This document shows, one piece after another, positions 6,489 to 7,718 of a DNA stretch of 7,718 nucleotides. The stretch's first letter is position 1; the number at the start of each line of letters is the position of its first letter. Both the position numbers and the translations under genes were made by a program. Under the pieces are notes generated by a model, which did not search any database, was not told where the DNA came from, and was given only the letters and a program-made list of their open reading frames with translations. The DNA lies in contig JAAZFD010000155.1 in assembly GCA_012511925.1 (NCBI GenBank), positions 1-7,718 on the forward strand, read 5' to 3'. The DNA is from Clostridiales bacterium. GTDB taxonomy: Bacteria > Bacillota > Clostridia > Christensenellales > CAG-138.

Positions 6489-6674
6489 ATGACAAAAATC
6501 AGCATGAGATTAAAGCAACAGCGCAAGCCTAAGTTCAGCACACGTGGCTATACAAGATGCCGTATATGTGGCCGTCCTCACGCAGTTCTACGCAAGTATG
6601 GCCTATGCCGTATTTGCTTCCGTGAAATGGCATACAAGGGCGAAATCCCCGGCGTGCGCAAGGCAAGCTGGTAA
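6489..6674 (+). CDS. rpsZ: 30S ribosomal protein S14, zinc type (type Z)
   Basis: S14 is in the head of the 30S subunit beside S3, S10 and S19. At 61 residues this is the short zinc-binding type. The four zinc ligands are Cys24, Cys27, Cys40 and Cys43 in [20 protein letters not shown] and RICFRE. The C-terminal [15 protein letters not shown] is the family ending. AGGAG at 6476-6480 lies eight bases before the start. The gene sits between rplE and rpsH, the usual place in the spc operon. The zinc-independent long form (rpsN), which many Firmicutes carry elsewhere for zinc limitation, is not in this window. The symbol rpsN is also used for this gene. Confidence 0.98.
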   Translation: MTKISMRLKQQRKPKFSTRGYTRCRICGRPHAVLRKYGLCRICFREMAYKGEIPGVRKASW

Positions 6675-6694
6675 GTAATCAAGGAGGAAAAATT

Positions 6695-7090
6695 ATGTTA
6701 ACAACAGCTCCAATCGCAGATATGCTTACTCGCATTCGCAACGCCCTCGTTGCAAAGCATGAGGAAGTGCTTATACCTCTGTCAAATGTGAAGCTCGCAA
6801 TCGCACAGATTCTATTAGACGAAGGCTATATTAAGGACTTCAAGGTTCGTGAAGAGGGTTCAATTAAAAATATAGTAGTAAAGCTAAAATATGCAAACCG
6901 TATGTCCGTTATCACAGGACTAAAGCGTATAAGCAAACCCGGCTTGCGTGTTTATGCTAGGAAAGATAATGTTCCTAAGGTATTAAACGGACTTGGAATA
7001 GCTATCATTTCAACATCAAGAGGCATTATGACAGACCGTCAAGCCAGAAGTGGCGCAATCGGCGGCGAAGTCTTAGCATACGTTTGGTAA
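6695..7090 (+). CDS. rpsH: 30S ribosomal protein S8
   Basis: S8 binds 16S rRNA in the central domain and is needed for assembly of the 30S platform; in E. coli it also represses the spc operon by binding mRNA near the rplE start. The 131-residue length is standard. Signatures are [13 protein letters not shown] at 6-18, [12 protein letters not shown] at 40-51, [20 protein letters not shown] at 76-95, and the highly conserved [14 protein letters not shown] at 105-118 before [16 protein letters not shown] at 6681-6687 precedes the start by seven bases. I did not recognise an S8-type mRNA target around the rplE start, and Firmicutes may not use this control. Confidence 0.98.
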   Translation: MLTTAPIADMLTRIRNALVAKHEEVLIPLSNVKLAIAQILLDEGYIKDFKVREEGSIKNIVVKLKYANRMSVITGLKRISKPGLRVYARKDNVPKVLNGLGIAIISTSRGIMTDRQARSGAIGGEVLAYVW

Positions 7091-7106
7091 AACAGGAGGT
7101 GTAATT

Positions 7107-7646
7107 ATGTCGAGAATCGGAAAACTTCCGATAATTATTCCTAACGGAGTGACAATCACGGTTTCGGACGACCACACCGTTACGGTAAAGGGTCCTAAGG
7201 GACAGCTTAGCGAAAAGATTTCACCCTTAATCGGGCTTGAAATGGAAAATGGCGTTATGAATGTAGTTAGAAGCACAGACCAGAAAGAGCATCGCTCATT
7301 GCACGGGCTTTCTCGCACACTCATAAACAATATGGTAGTTGGCGTAACCACTGGATTCGAAAAAGTTTTGGAAATCTCAGGCCCAGGTTACAAGGCACAG
7401 CTACAGGGTGCAAAATTAGTTCTTAACTTGGGCTACTCGCATCCAATAGAGTTCGACCCTCCAAAGGGGATAGAGTTTGAAGTACCTGCGCCTACAAAGG
7501 TAAGCGTTAAGGGTATTAACAAGCAGGTTGTTGGCCAAATTGCAGCAGAAATCAGAATTAAGCGTAAGCCGGAACCCTACAAGGGCAAGGGCGTTCGTTA
7601 TGCAAATGAGATTGTACGCCGCAAGGAAGGCAAGACAGGTAAATAA
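7107..7646 (+). CDS. rplF: 50S ribosomal protein L6
   Basis: L6 lies at the base of the L7/L12 stalk next to the sarcin-ricin loop, where the translation GTPases bind, and has two similar alpha/beta domains. The 179-residue product has standard length. Marks are MSRIGKLPIIIPNGVTITVS at the start, VKGPKGQLS near residue 27, HGLSRTLINNMVVGVTTGFE at 66-85, KVLEISGPGYKAQLQG at 86-101 and LVLNLGYSHPIEF at 104-116, with the C-terminal family signature KPEPYKGKGVRYANEIVRRK at 154-173 and the ending EGKTGK. GGAGG at 7095-7099 is seven bases before the ATG. rplR follows after 20 bases. Confidence 0.98.
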   Translation: MSRIGKLPIIIPNGVTITVSDDHTVTVKGPKGQLSEKISPLIGLEMENGVMNVVRSTDQKEHRSLHGLSRTLINNMVVGVTTGFEKVLEISGPGYKAQLQGAKLVLNLGYSHPIEFDPPKGIEFEVPAPTKVSVKGINKQVVGQIAAEIRIKRKPEPYKGKGVRYANEIVRRKEGKTGK

Positions 7647-7666
7647 GCTACGAGGAGAACACAGAT

Positions 7667-7718
7667 ATGATAACATTAAAAAACAAAAATGCTGTGCGTA
7701 AGGCTCGCCATAAGCGTA
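7667..7718 (+). CDS. rplR: 50S ribosomal protein L18, N-terminal fragment cut by the window edge
   Basis: Only 17 codons are visible, reading MITLKNKNAVRKARHKR, which fits the basic N-terminus of Firmicutes L18 (5S rRNA binding, central protuberance, partner of L5). Position after rplF is where rplR is expected in the spc operon. GAGGAG at 7652-7657 lies nine bases before the ATG. The call rests on a short match plus gene order; the gene is open at the right edge rather than broken. Confidence 0.9.
   Translation, partial: MITLKNKNAVRKARHKR

Larger units (their letters stand above)
38..7718 (+). other. S10-spc ribosomal-protein operon, one probable transcription unit
   Basis: Eighteen ribosomal-protein genes lie in the same direction with spacers of 11-25 bases or short overlaps. 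Each spacer is occupied mainly by the next gene's ribosome binding site. I see no inverted repeat followed by a T-run and no space for a promoter between genes, including at the rpsQ/rplN junction where the S10 and spc operons are separate in E. coli. The unit extends beyond the right edge, where rpsE, rpmD, rplO and secY would be expected from the usual order, and its promoter lies to the left. Confidence 0.92.

Noticed and set aside
1..7718. Search for mobile elements, CRISPR repeats, tRNA/rRNA genes, riboswitches and foreign insertions
   Set aside because: Nearly every base belongs to a ribosomal-protein gene or its binding site; no direct-repeat array, transposase, cloverleaf or change in composition was seen.

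Overview
This window is a piece of a bacterial chromosome holding the joined S10 and spc ribosomal-protein operons, all on the + strand. The order is rpsJ, rplC, rplD, rplW, rplB, rpsS, rplV, rpsC, rplP, rpmC, rpsQ, rplN, rplX, rplE, rpsZ (zinc-type rpsN), rpsH, rplF and the first 17 codons of rplR. There are 17 complete genes and one gene cut by the right edge. The left edge falls 37 bases before rpsJ, so the operon promoter and whatever gene precedes it lie outside.

The organism looks like a Gram-positive Firmicutes member, most probably class Clostridia. This is inferred from the uninterrupted S10-spc arrangement, strong AGGAGG-type Shine-Dalgarno sites before nearly every gene, a four-cysteine zinc S14 and a four-cysteine zinc L24, moderate GC by eye, and protein sequences that read closest to the Firmicutes forms I remember. 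Genus or family cannot be fixed without a search.

Layout: positions 38-4843 are the S10 block (S10, L3, L4, L23, L2, S19, L22, S3, L16, L29) with S17 following at 4864; positions 5137-7718 are the spc block (L14, L24, L5, S14, S8, L6, L18). Spacers are 11 to 25 bases; three gene pairs overlap (rplD/rplW and rplP/rpmC by 4 bases, rpsC/rplP by 14). No spacer could hold a promoter or an intrinsic terminator, so the window is very probably one transcription unit with translation coupled from gene to gene. The products assemble into both ribosomal subunits: S10, S19, S3, S17, S14 and S8 in the 30S, and L3, L4, L23, L2, L22, L16, L29, L14, L24, L5, L6 and L18 in the 50S.

Nothing here suggests a mobile element, CRISPR array, RNA gene or new system. 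The points that depart a little from the textbook operon are a Lys/Gln/Ala-rich N-terminal extension of about 30 residues on L5, a shorter basic extension on L22, an arginine-rich S3 tail whose codons carry the L16 ribosome binding site, an ambiguous S17 start, and repeated fusion of TAA stops to the next gene's Shine-Dalgarno.
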